From CAVTWH01 sp963794685 (GTDB taxonomy: Bacteria > Actinomycetota > Actinomycetes > Mycobacteriales > Micromonosporaceae), in NCBI GenBank assembly GCA_963794685.1, contig CAWCFK010000004.1:434001-498000 (forward strand): a stretch of 64,000 nucleotides of DNA, written 5' to 3'. Below the pieces are notes generated by a model that was not told the origin of the DNA, made no database searches, and saw only the letters and a list, made by a program, of their open reading frames with translations. Positions 16,660 to 25,152 of this stretch are shown here, piece by piece. How positions within the stretch are numbered: the stretch's first letter is position 1; each line of letters opens with the position of its first letter. Made by a program: the position numbers and the translations under genes.

Positions 16660-17352
16660 CTACATGTCGCGGTAGCGCACAGCTGCGTCCAGCTTCTCTC
16701 TGATCATCTCCGAGGTGACCTGACGCCCGGGCCACGCCGGGTACTCCGAACCAGGAACTGCGTAGATCGGCACGTATGCCGCAGTGTCGCGCTGGTAGCG
16801 CCACCCTTCCGAGAGGGGTCCGACGTCGTAGGCGTCGTAGCCGATCGCGTCGAGGAACGCGGTCACCGTCTGTTTGGCTGCCTCGTCATCGCCCGCGACA
16901 GGCAGCACCGAGCGCTCGGGATGACTTACTGGGCGCTGCAACGTGCCGAGGTGGCTGACGTAGATGTTGTTGAACACCTTGACCACGCGGGATTGCGGAA
17001 GATGCGCTTGCAGCAGCTCGCTGGTGGTGGTCGATTCGTCATCGAGTTCAGCGATGTGCCCGTCGCGCTCCGGGTAGTAGTTGTCGGTGTCGATCACGAC
17101 CTTCCCGCGCAGCGGCTCCACTGGCACGTCGCGGTAGGCCTTGAGCGGGATAGAAACCACCACGATGTCACCGGCAGCCGCCGCATCAGTCGCAGTGGCC
17201 GCAGTGGCCAGCGGACCCAGCTTGTCCACGAGGGCGGCGAGGGTCTCCGGCCCACGACTGTTGCTCAATACCACGTCATAACCCGCTTCGACCGCAAGCT
17301 GTGCGAGGGTGCTGCCGATGTTTCCGCTGCCGATGAATCCGATGGTCGTCAC
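16660..17352 (-). CDS. F420/NADP-dependent oxidoreductase-like protein (NADPH-binding)
   Basis: A 230-residue Rossmann protein starting VTTIGFIGSGNIGSTLAQLA, with the GxGxxG dinucleotide loop at residues 5-14 and NSRG after beta-2. These features are typical of NADPH:F420 oxidoreductases and related 'coenzyme F420-dependent NADP oxidoreductase' proteins. The middle (KVVIDTDNYYPERDG, VVKVFNNIYVSHL) also fits that family. Such enzymes move hydride between NADP(H) and F420 or reduce small substrates; the acceptor here is unknown. I use GTG 17352. An ATG 14 codons upstream (17394) is possible, but neither has a strong ribosome site. It is isolated, between decayed sequence and the phosphatase. 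Confidence 0.8.
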   Translation of the reverse strand: MTTIGFIGSGNIGSTLAQLAVEAGYDVVLSNSRGPETLAALVDKLGPLATAATATDAAAAGDIVVVSIPLKAYRDVPVEPLRGKVVIDTDNYYPERDGHIAELDDESTTTSELLQAHLPQSRVVKVFNNIYVSHLGTLQRPVSHPERSVLPVAGDDEAAKQTVTAFLDAIGYDAYDVGPLSEGWRYQRDTAAYVPIYAVPGSEYPAWPGRQVTSEMIREKLDAAVRYRDM

Positions 17353-17534
17353 CCACCGCGCAACTCGGCAGCGATGAGCCGTATTCCGTCCCATTGCCCG
17401 TGCAGTACCAAAGCTCCTGATCGGAAGGGTTGGCCTCCCCTCCGGGCGGCGCTCACCGTCCTGCTCGCCGTGGACGAACGAGCCGCCGCGCTCGGCTGAC
17501 CGCAGCCCGCCACCCGCCGCGCGCCGCAGGTCAG

Positions 17535-18239
17535 TCAGGATCGCAGGTTCGGTAACAGGACGCGGAGGCAACCGTCCACCGCGGTGGAAACCTCACGCAG
17601 GCACGCGCGGAATGCGGCGGGTCCGCCGCGCGGGTCGCGGATGTCCAACCGTGCCGGGTCGACGAGATCGACCTGGCCACGCATGGCAGCGGCGGCCAAC
17701 ACCGCCGTGCGAGCCTGCGCGACGACGTCGTGCGCGCCCAGCGCTGCCGGCAGCACCTGCGGCACGCCGCGCGGTCGTGGTGGGACGCGGGCGCCCAGGC
17801 GGGCGAACTCGCGGAGCGTGAAGACGCGGCGGGCGGCCGACGGGAGCATCGCGGCGGCCCGGTCGCGGTGCGCCGTCTCCGCCGTGAGTACCAGGTCGCT
17901 CTCGGCCAGCAACGCTCTGCTCAACCGGCGGGCGGAGAATCCCGCGGCGTCGGTTCCGGTGCGGGCGAGCGCGTCCACGGCATGGGAGATGGCATGTTGT
18001 CCGTCGATCGCCCGCAGGCCGGCGCTGGAGGCCCGCACCACTTGTCCGTGCAGGATCGCGCCGACCAGCCGGCGGCGGGTGACCCGCTCGGCCATCATCG
18101 AGCGGCACAGATTGGCCGAGCACACGTACAAGATGCTGAAGTGTTCGATCGCGATAGTCCCCGCGATGTCCTCAGTAGCCGCGATACCCGGGGACAGCAC
18201 CGGCGTGAGCCGCCGCAGCCATCGGCTCAGCGGGTTCAT
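17535..18239 (-). CDS. Low-molecular-weight protein tyrosine phosphatase (Wzb-like)
   Basis: A 234-residue phosphatase, longer than the usual 150. The P-loop C-x5-R is C40-R46 in VCSANLCRS. The aspartate acid should be in DIRDPRGG near residue 200. It is the last gene of the leftward exopolysaccharide arm and its start overlaps the LCP stop (ATGA at 18236-18239). In Wzx/Wzy systems this enzyme (Wzb) dephosphorylates the chain-length regulator kinase (Wzc), which is encoded two genes upstream here. That pairing supports the assignment. The about 30 residues before the phosphatase fold are unusual and of unknown role. Confidence 0.87.
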   Translation of the reverse strand: MNPLSRWLRRLTPVLSPGIAATEDIAGTIAIEHFSILYVCSANLCRSMMAERVTRRRLVGAILHGQVVRASSAGLRAIDGQHAISHAVDALARTGTDAAGFSARRLSRALLAESDLVLTAETAHRDRAAAMLPSAARRVFTLREFARLGARVPPRPRGVPQVLPAALGAHDVVAQARTAVLAAAAMRGQVDLVDPARLDIRDPRGGPAAFRACLREVSTAVDGCLRVLLPNLRS

Positions 18240-19315
18240 CGGGTGACCTGGGGGAGCAGGTCGGCCCGGTGCGCCTCGGCGTACCCGGCCATGGTTCCGG
18301 CGGCGAAGGCGTGCCACAGTTGCGCGTCCCGCGCCGGGTCGAGATGCACTACGGATTGGTCGCCTTCCCAGCCGGTGCCGATGATGGGTGCGGTGAGGAA
18401 CACGACCCTGTCGCCGGGTACCTGGACCGCCTGCAGCGCAAGGGTCCGCAGGTCGGCGGCGGTGTATCCGGAGTCGACGGTGACCGCCCTGGTGACGGCG
18501 TCCAGCAGCCGGTAGGTGGCGAGCGGGTCGTTGGTGGCGTTGACTTGCGCCGATTTGCTGAGCACCGCGCGGAGCAGGTTCTGTTGGCGGCGTACCCGGT
18601 CCAGGTCGCCATCGGGCAGACCGTAGCGCTGGCGCACGTAGGCCAGCGCCCGTACCCCGTCCAAGTGGTTGACGCCGGCGGTGAAGTGCACGCCGCCCAG
18701 GTCCGTTGTCGCGGTGGCGACGTCCACGTCGACGCCGCCCAGAGCATCCACCAGTGATCGGAACCCGGCAAAGTCGATGACCATGAAGTGGTCGATCCGG
18801 ATGCCGGTCAGCCGTTCGACGGTGGCGATCAGGAGAGGTGCTCCGCCGAGGGAGTAGGCGGCATTGATTTTCATCGTTCCTTTACCGGGAATCGGCACCC
18901 AGGCGTCGCGGGGGATCGAGACCACGGTGGCCGATTCGCCCTGCGGATCGAAGCGGATCAGCATGATCGTGTCGCTGCGGTCACCGGCCGCGGCGTCCTG
19001 CGGGTCGGTGGCGGAATCACCCGTGGTCTGACCGGGGGAACGTAGGTCGAGCCCCACAGCCAGCACGGTCTGGCCCGGACTGTGCGGCACCGCCGACGGA
19101 CGGGCGGCCGCGTCGAGGCCGTCGAAGGCCCCGCCGATCCGGTGGACGTTGGTATTCAACCGTTGCTGCACCAGCAGCACCGCACCCACCGTCGTGGCGC
19201 TGGCCACCACCACGAGGGCGACCATCAGCATGACCAGGCGGCTGATCCGGTGGGCCCAGGTGTCCGGCGGCTCCGGGGTGGTCTGCCGCGTCGGGTCTGC
19301 CGCCCGCCTGCTCAT
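18236..19315 (-). CDS. LytR-CpsA-Psr (LCP) family wall-polymer ligase
   Basis: A 359-residue membrane-anchored protein with a basic cytosolic start, one transmembrane helix (about 28-52) and an extracellular LCP domain (about 98-260). Recognisable LCP motifs are RSDTIMLIRFDP, SIPRDAWVPIPG, KINAAYSLGG and VRQRYGLPDGDLDRVRRQQN, including the arginines that bind the polyprenyl pyrophosphate. LCP enzymes transfer lipid-linked polymers onto peptidoglycan, so in this locus it probably attaches the exopolysaccharide to the wall. It overlaps the kinase gene upstream by four bases (ATGA, 19312-19315) and the phosphatase gene downstream likewise. Confidence 0.93.
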   Translation of the reverse strand: MSRRAADPTRQTTPEPPDTWAHRISRLVMLMVALVVVASATTVGAVLLVQQRLNTNVHRIGGAFDGLDAAARPSAVPHSPGQTVLAVGLDLRSPGQTTGDSATDPQDAAAGDRSDTIMLIRFDPQGESATVVSIPRDAWVPIPGKGTMKINAAYSLGGAPLLIATVERLTGIRIDHFMVIDFAGFRSLVDALGGVDVDVATATTDLGGVHFTAGVNHLDGVRALAYVRQRYGLPDGDLDRVRRQQNLLRAVLSKSAQVNATNDPLATYRLLDAVTRAVTVDSGYTAADLRTLALQAVQVPGDRVVFLTAPIIGTGWEGDQSVVHLDPARDAQLWHAFAAGTMAGYAEAHRADLLPQVTR

Positions 19316-20724
19316 CGTGTCGCCGCTTCCGGTGCGGCGGCCTGCCAGGCCGCCGAGTTGGACATGGCCGTCCCGGGGTCGGTGGACTGGTAGTAGTACT
19401 GCTGCCCATCGCCGCGGACGGGGACCCGGTTGAGGATCACGCCGAGGACCGGTGTCTGGGTGGCTCGCATCGCCGAGGCGGCCTCGCGCAGATGTTCGTG
19501 GCGCGTCCCGGCGTAACGCACCACCAGGATGACACCGTCGCAGGAGGTCGCGACGACGGACGCGTCGGCGACGGGAAGAATAGGGGCGGTATCGAGGAGC
19601 ACGTCGTCGTACTCGGCCCGCAACTGGGCGAGTAGCGCCCGCATAGCTGTTGAACCGAGCATTTCGGTCGGGTTCGGTGGAGTGGGGCCGCTGGTGAGCA
19701 CGTCGAACACGCGGTCACCCCATGGCTGGATCGCCTCGGTGGCAGTGACGGTGCCGACGAGCACGTTGGTGAGCCCGGCGCCGGCCGGCAGGCCGAGGTA
19801 GTTGGCGATCTTGGGCCGACGCAGGTCGCAGTCCAGGACGATGACGCGACGTCCGGTTCTGGCGAGCGTGAGTGCCAGATTGCAGGTGGTCGTGCTCTTA
19901 CCCTCCTGCGGGCTTGCGCTGGTGACCAGCAGCACGCTGTGCCGGTGTTCGATGTCGGCGAAGCGCAGGCCCACGGCGATCTTCCGGAATGCCTCGGTCC
20001 GGGCGCGGTGCCGTTGATCGTGGAAGGCGACCGGGTTGCGCGCGGCGGTCGGGTCGGCTGGGACGCTCCCGAGCACCGGTGCCCCGGTGAACAGGTGTGC
20101 CTGTTCGCTCGATTTGACCCGGCGGTCAAGGGAGTGTCGTGCGGCGGCCAGGGCGATCGAGACCACCAGCCCGACGAGTGCCCCCAGACCGACGCTTCGC
20201 ACCGGGCGGGGCGAGACGGCGGTGGTGGGGCGCGTGGCAACGCTGACGATGCTCACGATGATCGGCGGGGTGGCGCCATCCTCGGTACCCTCCAGCGACG
20301 GCACCGCCGCGACGAAGCTCTGGGCAACGGCGTCGGCCGTGTCCTCAGCGCCACGGGCGGTCACGTCGACGGCCGTGACGGTCAGCAGCGAGGTCCCAGG
20401 GACCACGGATGCGCTCACTCGCCGCGCCAGCGCGTCCGCATGGCCCGGTTGGCCGAGTAGTCCGCTCGCCCTGGTGAGCACCCACGTGCTGACAACAAGG
20501 CGGGCGTACGTGCTGGCCTGAGTCTGGGTCAGCAGGCTGCCCTGGTAGGCGGAGACGGGATTGGTCAGGTCTCCGTGCGCGGCGACGTAGAGCGTGGTGC
20601 TCGATGAGTACAGCGGAGTCTGCCGGCTGACGATGAAACCCGCCGCTACCGCCCCCAGCAAAGTCAGCGCCAGCATCGACCGCCAATAGTCGCGGACGAG
20701 CCGAATTGCGCTACGCAGATCCAT
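19312..20724 (-). CDS. Wzz-BY-kinase fusion controlling polysaccharide chain length (Wzc-like)
   Basis: A 470-residue bacterial tyrosine kinase. The N-terminal Wzz domain has transmembrane helices near 14-35 and 175-195. The cytoplasmic kinase carries Walker A SASPQEGKSTT (near 268), Walker A' VIVLDCDLRRP (near 298) and Walker B DDVLLDTAP (near 373). A tyrosine cluster QQYYYQ near residue 443 is the likely autophosphorylation site. Kinase and membrane domains are in one polypeptide, as in Gram-negative Wzc and many actinobacteria. ATG 20724 is used; the frame is open much further upstream, but only through the neighbouring gene. The phosphatase two genes downstream is the natural antagonist. 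Confidence 0.93.
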   Translation of the reverse strand: MDLRSAIRLVRDYWRSMLALTLLGAVAAGFIVSRQTPLYSSSTTLYVAAHGDLTNPVSAYQGSLLTQTQASTYARLVVSTWVLTRASGLLGQPGHADALARRVSASVVPGTSLLTVTAVDVTARGAEDTADAVAQSFVAAVPSLEGTEDGATPPIIVSIVSVATRPTTAVSPRPVRSVGLGALVGLVVSIALAAARHSLDRRVKSSEQAHLFTGAPVLGSVPADPTAARNPVAFHDQRHRARTEAFRKIAVGLRFADIEHRHSVLLVTSASPQEGKSTTTCNLALTLARTGRRVIVLDCDLRRPKIANYLGLPAGAGLTNVLVGTVTATEAIQPWGDRVFDVLTSGPTPPNPTEMLGSTAMRALLAQLRAEYDDVLLDTAPILPVADASVVATSCDGVILVVRYAGTRHEHLREAASAMRATQTPVLGVILNRVPVRGDGQQYYYQSTDPGTAMSNSAAWQAAAPEAATR

Positions 20725-20726
20725 AT

Positions 20727-21803
20727 TCAGCTCCCGAGCCTGGCGGGTGGCCGCCCGACCGGCCGCTTCGGCGGGTCCACCGGGTGCGGATGCGGCGCGT
20801 CGTCCGCCGGGATATGCAGGAGCGCCATGACGGGCAGTGCGACCGCGAGCAGTGCGACCACCAGCGTGGGACGCGAAGGTAGGCTGCCCACGTACACCAG
20901 GACTGCCGTGAGCGTCGACAGGGCGGTGGCGGTCAACAGCACGACCAGCACTGAGCGGGGGCCGAGCCCGGCTCGGCGCAGCCGATGGGCGGCATGATCG
21001 GTACCGCCCTGCCAGATCGGCCGTCGCGCGCGCAGCCGGGAGACTGTGACCAGGGTGGTGTCCACCGCGGCGGGATACCCGACCAGCAGGAGGACGGTGG
21101 CCGTGCCCCACGGCGAGCTGACCGTGGGGATCGCGGCGGCGCCGGAGGCGATGAGGAATCCGATGAACAGCGAGCCGGCGTCTCCCATGAAGATCCGGGC
21201 CGGTGGCGCGTTGTACAACAGGAAACCGGCACTGGCCGCGGCCAGGCAGGCCAGCAGTGTGCCGATCGCCGGCGCGCCGCCGGCGAACAGCAGCGCGGCC
21301 AGTGGAGTCGCTGTCGCGCAGGCGGTTATGGCGAGCGCCCCGTCGCAGTTGTCCAGGAGGTTGTAGGCGTTTGTCACCACGACGATCCAGCCGACGGTGA
21401 GCGCGCCGTCCAACCACGCCTGGCCGGTCAGGTGCGGGCGGGCGCCGGCCACCACGACGCCGGTGGCGAGCGCCGTCTCCACGGCCAGTCGCAGTCGGGC
21501 GCTCAGGCCGTTGCCGAGGTCGTCAACCAGGCCGAGCGCGCAGACGGCGACGGCGCCGACGATGATCGCCTGCCAGCGGTGCTCGGCGGATCGGGCGAAC
21601 AGGCCGACCGGGATGAGCACGCCCAGGGCGATGCCGACGCCCCCGAGGTAGGGCGTGGCGCTGGCGTGTGGCTTGTGTGCGGCCGGTTCGTCGGTGAGGC
21701 GGTGCCGGCGGGCCAACCGTCGCAGCGGCGGAACGAGCAGGACTGTGAGTGTCGCGGCGGCCGCCGCCTCCCACAGAGGTGCGGGCAACGACGCGAGAGT
21801 CAT
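20727..21803 (-). CDS. Undecaprenyl-phosphate sugar-1-phosphate transferase (MraY/WecA-like)
   Basis: A 358-residue polytopic membrane protein that should start the repeat unit by transferring a sugar-1-phosphate from a UDP-sugar to undecaprenyl phosphate. Family motifs are visible in order: KPHASATPYLGGVG, LVDDLG, NAYNLLDNCDG, FMGDAGSLFIGF and the HxxHR-like DHAAHRL loop. These carry the Mg2+-binding aspartates of polyprenyl-phosphate transferases. The C-terminal tail is proline- and basic-rich. It overlaps the epimerase stop by four bases (21800-21803) and lies two bases from the kinase start, consistent with one leftward operon. Confidence 0.92.
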   Translation of the reverse strand: MTLASLPAPLWEAAAAATLTVLLVPPLRRLARRHRLTDEPAAHKPHASATPYLGGVGIALGVLIPVGLFARSAEHRWQAIIVGAVAVCALGLVDDLGNGLSARLRLAVETALATGVVVAGARPHLTGQAWLDGALTVGWIVVVTNAYNLLDNCDGALAITACATATPLAALLFAGGAPAIGTLLACLAAASAGFLLYNAPPARIFMGDAGSLFIGFLIASGAAAIPTVSSPWGTATVLLLVGYPAAVDTTLVTVSRLRARRPIWQGGTDHAAHRLRRAGLGPRSVLVVLLTATALSTLTAVLVYVGSLPSRPTLVVALLAVALPVMALLHIPADDAPHPHPVDPPKRPVGRPPARLGS

Positions 21804-22858
21804 GGTGTCGGCACTCCAGCAAGCTCGGTGCCACCCAGTTGCGCCATCTCCCTGCGGGCGTTGACGATGGTGTCGCGAAGGGTGTCGTCAAGGGAGTAGT
21901 GCGGCCGCCAGCCGGTCAGCGCGCGGATGCGCCGGGTGTCGGGTACCCGCCGGAGCATGTCTTCGAAGCCCGGCCCGTAGGCCTCGTCGAAGGGGACCAT
22001 CCGCAGCGGCGACGTGCCCCGGGTCAGGTGTCTGATCCGGTGTGCGAGATCGAGCATGCTGATCTCCTCGGGCGCGCCGACGTTGAGCGTGGCGCCGACA
22101 GCGGCCTCGCTGTCCAGCAGCCCGAGCAACGCGCGCACGACGTCGGCGACGTGCGCGAAGCAGCGGGTCTGCGATCCGTCCCCGTAGACGGTCATCGCCT
22201 CCCCGCGCAGGGCCTGCTCGACCATCCGGGGGACGACCATGCCGTAGGCGGAGCTCTGTCGCGGACCGACAACGTTGAACAGGCGCACCACGACGGTCGG
22301 CAGGGAACGCTCCCGGTGATAGGCGTTGGCCAGCATCTCATCGACCGCCTTGGCGGTGCCGTACGCCCAGCGCACCACGGCCGGGCTGCCGAGGATGCGG
22401 TCGGCGTCCTCGCTCAGCGGGCCTGTCGAGTTTTTGCCGTACACCTCGGACGTGCTGGCGATCATGATCTTGCTGCGGTACCGGTGCGCGGCCTCGATGA
22501 CGATCTCCGAGCCACGGATGTTGGTGGTCAGCGCCTTGAGCGGTTGGTCGACGATCAACCTGACGCCGACGACGGCCGCGAGGTGGACGACGGTTTCGCA
22601 CCGGTGGGTGAGTTCGTCGACGAGGAGCTCGTCCAGGATCGAGCCGTGCACGAACTGGAAGCGGGGGTTTTCCGCCGCGGCGGCGAGGTTGGCCAGCCGC
22701 CCGGTCGACAGGTTGTCCAGCGCGATCACCTGGTCTCCCCGTGCCAGTAGAGCGTCGGCCAGGTGCGAGCCGATGAACCCGGCGCCGCCGGTGATCAGCG
22801 TCGAGCCCGGCCTGCGGGGCTGTGTCGGGGTGTTCGGAACGGCTGAATCTACTCTCAT
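21800..22858 (-). CDS. NAD-dependent sugar nucleotide epimerase/dehydratase
   Basis: A 352-residue extended short-chain dehydrogenase/reductase. It has the NAD loop TGGAGFIGSH near residues 23-32, DNLSTG after beta-2, serine/tyrosine chemistry in STSEVYG, and the catalytic YGTAK near 164-168. The family makes or interconverts nucleotide sugars (UDP-glucose 4-epimerase, UDP-glucuronate decarboxylase, dTDP-glucose 4,6-dehydratase). The exact reaction cannot be read from the sequence. It is the first gene of the leftward arm. Its upstream region is an AT-rich divergent promoter shared with the polymerase gene. Confidence 0.88.
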   Translation of the reverse strand: MRVDSAVPNTPTQPRRPGSTLITGGAGFIGSHLADALLARGDQVIALDNLSTGRLANLAAAAENPRFQFVHGSILDELLVDELTHRCETVVHLAAVVGVRLIVDQPLKALTTNIRGSEIVIEAAHRYRSKIMIASTSEVYGKNSTGPLSEDADRILGSPAVVRWAYGTAKAVDEMLANAYHRERSLPTVVVRLFNVVGPRQSSAYGMVVPRMVEQALRGEAMTVYGDGSQTRCFAHVADVVRALLGLLDSEAAVGATLNVGAPEEISMLDLAHRIRHLTRGTSPLRMVPFDEAYGPGFEDMLRRVPDTRRIRALTGWRPHYSLDDTLRDTIVNARREMAQLGGTELAGVPTP

Positions 22859-22960
22859 CGCTCCTCTTCGACCTTAGTCATGATTTCATACCAATATATC
22901 GGTATAGACTGCACCTTACTTGATATACGGATCAAAGCATGGACGAAACCGGAGAAGTTG
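22859..22960. promoter_or_regulatory. AT-rich divergent promoter of the exopolysaccharide locus
   Basis: This 100-bp gap between two divergent arms is strikingly AT-rich compared with its surroundings. It contains ATACC-N8-GGTAT (22888-22905), a perfect inverted repeat with an AATATATC centre that could be an operator. The polymerase gene has a GGAGA ribosome site at 22951-22955. Confidence 0.5.
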
Positions 22961-24394
22961 ATGGCCCACGGCAGCGCGCCCTCCCGGGGCCGGCGGCTGC
23001 CCGTGCGGTGCTCCGCCGGCGCAGTGGCCTGGCTCGTCGGCCTGGTCGGCGTACCGGCACTCGTCTACCTGATGCTGTGCCGCACGTCGGTGGCCGTCAT
23101 CGTGCTGCCGTTGCTGATCGCACTGCCGGCGGCGTTCACCCGACCCGACCTGACCGCGCTCGGCCTGGTCCCGGCGAGCGTCCTGAGTGCACTGCACCCG
23201 CACGGCGGCGTCGCGCTCACCGCCGCTGCCGTCCTGCTCGCCGTGGGTTGCGTGTCGGCCCGGTGGGTTGGCCGGGCAACCGCCCATCCGCCGGTGCGCC
23301 CCTGGGTGCCGGTCACCGCGGGTACCCTCGCCGCGGTGCTGCTGGCAAGCGCTGTCGCCGGTCGCGGCGCAACGCGCCTCAGCGTTGACCTGGCCGGCCT
23401 GCTGCTCGGTCTGCTGGTCGCCGCCGCGCTCGCCGTGACACCCCCGCAACCGGCCGCCCTCGCCCGGGTCCTCGTGCTGACCGGCGCCCTGGCAGCCGCG
23501 ATCGTTCTGCACGCCGGTGCCGACGACGCCGGCCGGCTGGTCGGTCTGACCCTCAACCCCAACTACCTCGGCGCGGTGTTCGCGGCGCCGATCGCCGCGG
23601 GCATCGGACTCGCCCGGTTCGGCCGGCCGGTGTGGCTGCTGCCATGCCTGCCGTGCCTGGTGGCGCTCCTGCGCACCGAGTCGCGGGGCGCGCTGATCGC
23701 CACGGTCATCGGCGGCGCCGTTGCGCTGGTCGCCGGGCGGCCGTTGCGGCAACAGGCGTACTGGGCGGCGGCAGCGGCCGTGGTCGGCGGGCTCGCGGTG
23801 GTGGTGCCGGGCGCGCTGCGGGACGCGGCACTGGGCGGGCGTACCTCCCTGGAACTGGCCGACAACAACGAGATCAGGGCCACGGCCGCCCGCGTCGCAG
23901 CGGCCGCGGCGGTGCACCACCCGTTGCTGGGTATCGGTTACGGCCGCTTCCCCGACTTCGCCATGGCCGATCCGCGACTGGGCATCGTCATCAACACCCA
24001 CAACGACTACCTGCGACTGGCCGCCGAATCAGGTACCGCCGCGCTCGCCCTGTTCCTCGTTCTTTTGGTCGCGGCGTTGACGGCCCGCGTCGACCCGGTC
24101 ACCGCACCGTTGCGCGCCGCGGCCACGGCCGGCGCGGTCAATCTGTTGTTCGCCAACTGCCTGGCCAACCTCGTGGTCAGCGGTGGCTTCTGGATCTGCC
24201 TGGGTTGCCTGCTGGCCCACCGCGTCAACGCCCGTCGGGGGACCGACGGCTCTACCGAAGGAAAGCAGCCATGTCCCACACCGGCACCGGCACCGAGATC
24301 GAGGCAGGGCAGCGCTTCGCCTTCGGGCGAAACTGGAGTTCCTTCGTCGGTCTGGTTGACGAGGTCCGCATCGATGCCGCCGTACGGTCGTTGA
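22961..24394 (+). CDS. O-antigen ligase/Wzy-like polysaccharide polymerase
   Basis: A 477-residue protein with many transmembrane helices. It carries the Wzy_C signature LGIGYGRFPDF followed by INTHNDYLRLAAESGTAA (near residues 325-360), which marks O-antigen ligases and polymerases. It should join lipid-linked repeat units outside the membrane. ATG 22961 is chosen for its GGAGA site. A longer frame begins at 22880, inside the promoter region. The C-terminal 40 residues overlap the methyltransferase gene in another frame by 124 bp. That tail is low-complexity, and a homologue may end earlier. Confidence 0.88.
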   Translation: MAHGSAPSRGRRLPVRCSAGAVAWLVGLVGVPALVYLMLCRTSVAVIVLPLLIALPAAFTRPDLTALGLVPASVLSALHPHGGVALTAAAVLLAVGCVSARWVGRATAHPPVRPWVPVTAGTLAAVLLASAVAGRGATRLSVDLAGLLLGLLVAAALAVTPPQPAALARVLVLTGALAAAIVLHAGADDAGRLVGLTLNPNYLGAVFAAPIAAGIGLARFGRPVWLLPCLPCLVALLRTESRGALIATVIGGAVALVAGRPLRQQAYWAAAAAVVGGLAVVVPGALRDAALGGRTSLELADNNEIRATAARVAAAAAVHHPLLGIGYGRFPDFAMADPRLGIVINTHNDYLRLAAESGTAALALFLVLLVAALTARVDPVTAPLRAAATAGAVNLLFANCLANLVVSGGFWICLGCLLAHRVNARRGTDGSTEGKQPCPTPAPAPRSRQGSASPSGETGVPSSVWLTRSASMPPYGR

Positions 24395-25152
24395 CCGGCG
24401 CGCTTCGCGTCACCGATCTGGCCGGGCGGACGTTCCTCGACATCGGCTGCGGCAGTGGGCTGTTCTCGCTGGCGGCGCACCGACTCGGTGCCCGGGTGCG
24501 AGCGTTCGACTTCGACCCGGTCGCGGTCGCGGCGAGCACACGACTGCGCGAAAGGTTCGCGCCGGCCAGCGACTGGCGCATCGAGTGCGCCTCGATCCTG
24601 GATCCCGCGTTCCGGGCCGGGCTCGGCTGCTTCGACGTCGTGTACGCCTGGGGCGTCCTGCACCACACCGGCCGGTTGTGGGCGGCCCTCGACGGTACCG
24701 CCGACCTTGTCGCACCGGGCGGGCGGCTGTTCGTGGCCGTCTACAACGACCAGGGGATGGCGAGTCGGGGGTGGCACGCCGTGAAGCGGCGGTACAACGA
24801 GTCCGGCCGGGTCGGCCGGCTACTGATCCTCGAAGGCGCTCGCGCCTACTTCGGTGCCCGTCGGGCGATCGCCGCCGGCCTGCGCGCGGTGCGCCCCACC
24901 GTCGCCCCCGCGCCGACGCCGCGCGCCCGTGGCATGTCCCGCCGGCACGACCTGCTCGACTGGATCGGCGGCTTCCCGTTCGAGGTCGCCCGCCCGGAGC
25001 AGGTGTTCGGCGTGCTCCATGGCCGGGGCTTCAACTTGGAACACCTCATCACCTGTGGTGCCGGGCTCGGCTGCAACGAGTACGTGCTGCGTCGCGGCGT
25101 CGGCGCGGTAGCCGGCGACGATGTGTCGGTACCACCCGGCGAGCGCGCGTAG
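24271..25152 (+). CDS. Class I SAM-dependent methyltransferase
   Basis: A 293-residue methyltransferase with the SAM loop FLDIGCGSGLFSLAA (near 54-68), an acidic end of beta-2 (AFDFDP) and motif IV-like DVVYAWGVLHHTG. It is followed by an insertion rich in arginine (RAVRPTVAPAPTPRARGMSR) and a C-terminal cap (GFNLEHLITCGAGLGCNEYV). It probably methylates a sugar or lipid-linked intermediate of the exopolysaccharide. The ATG at 24271 follows GAAGGAAAG. Its first 124 bases overlap the polymerase frame, and its last 333 bases are antisense to the open tail of the flippase. Confidence 0.87.
   Translation: MSHTGTGTEIEAGQRFAFGRNWSSFVGLVDEVRIDAAVRSLTGALRVTDLAGRTFLDIGCGSGLFSLAAHRLGARVRAFDFDPVAVAASTRLRERFAPASDWRIECASILDPAFRAGLGCFDVVYAWGVLHHTGRLWAALDGTADLVAPGGRLFVAVYNDQGMASRGWHAVKRRYNESGRVGRLLILEGARAYFGARRAIAAGLRAVRPTVAPAPTPRARGMSRRHDLLDWIGGFPFEVARPEQVFGVLHGRGFNLEHLITCGAGLGCNEYVLRRGVGAVAGDDVSVPPGERA

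Noticed and set aside
20725..21417. Upstream extension of the BY-kinase
   Set aside because: It overlaps the phosphoglycosyltransferase gene and lacks Wzz-like sequence. ATG 20724 starts exactly at the Wzz domain.
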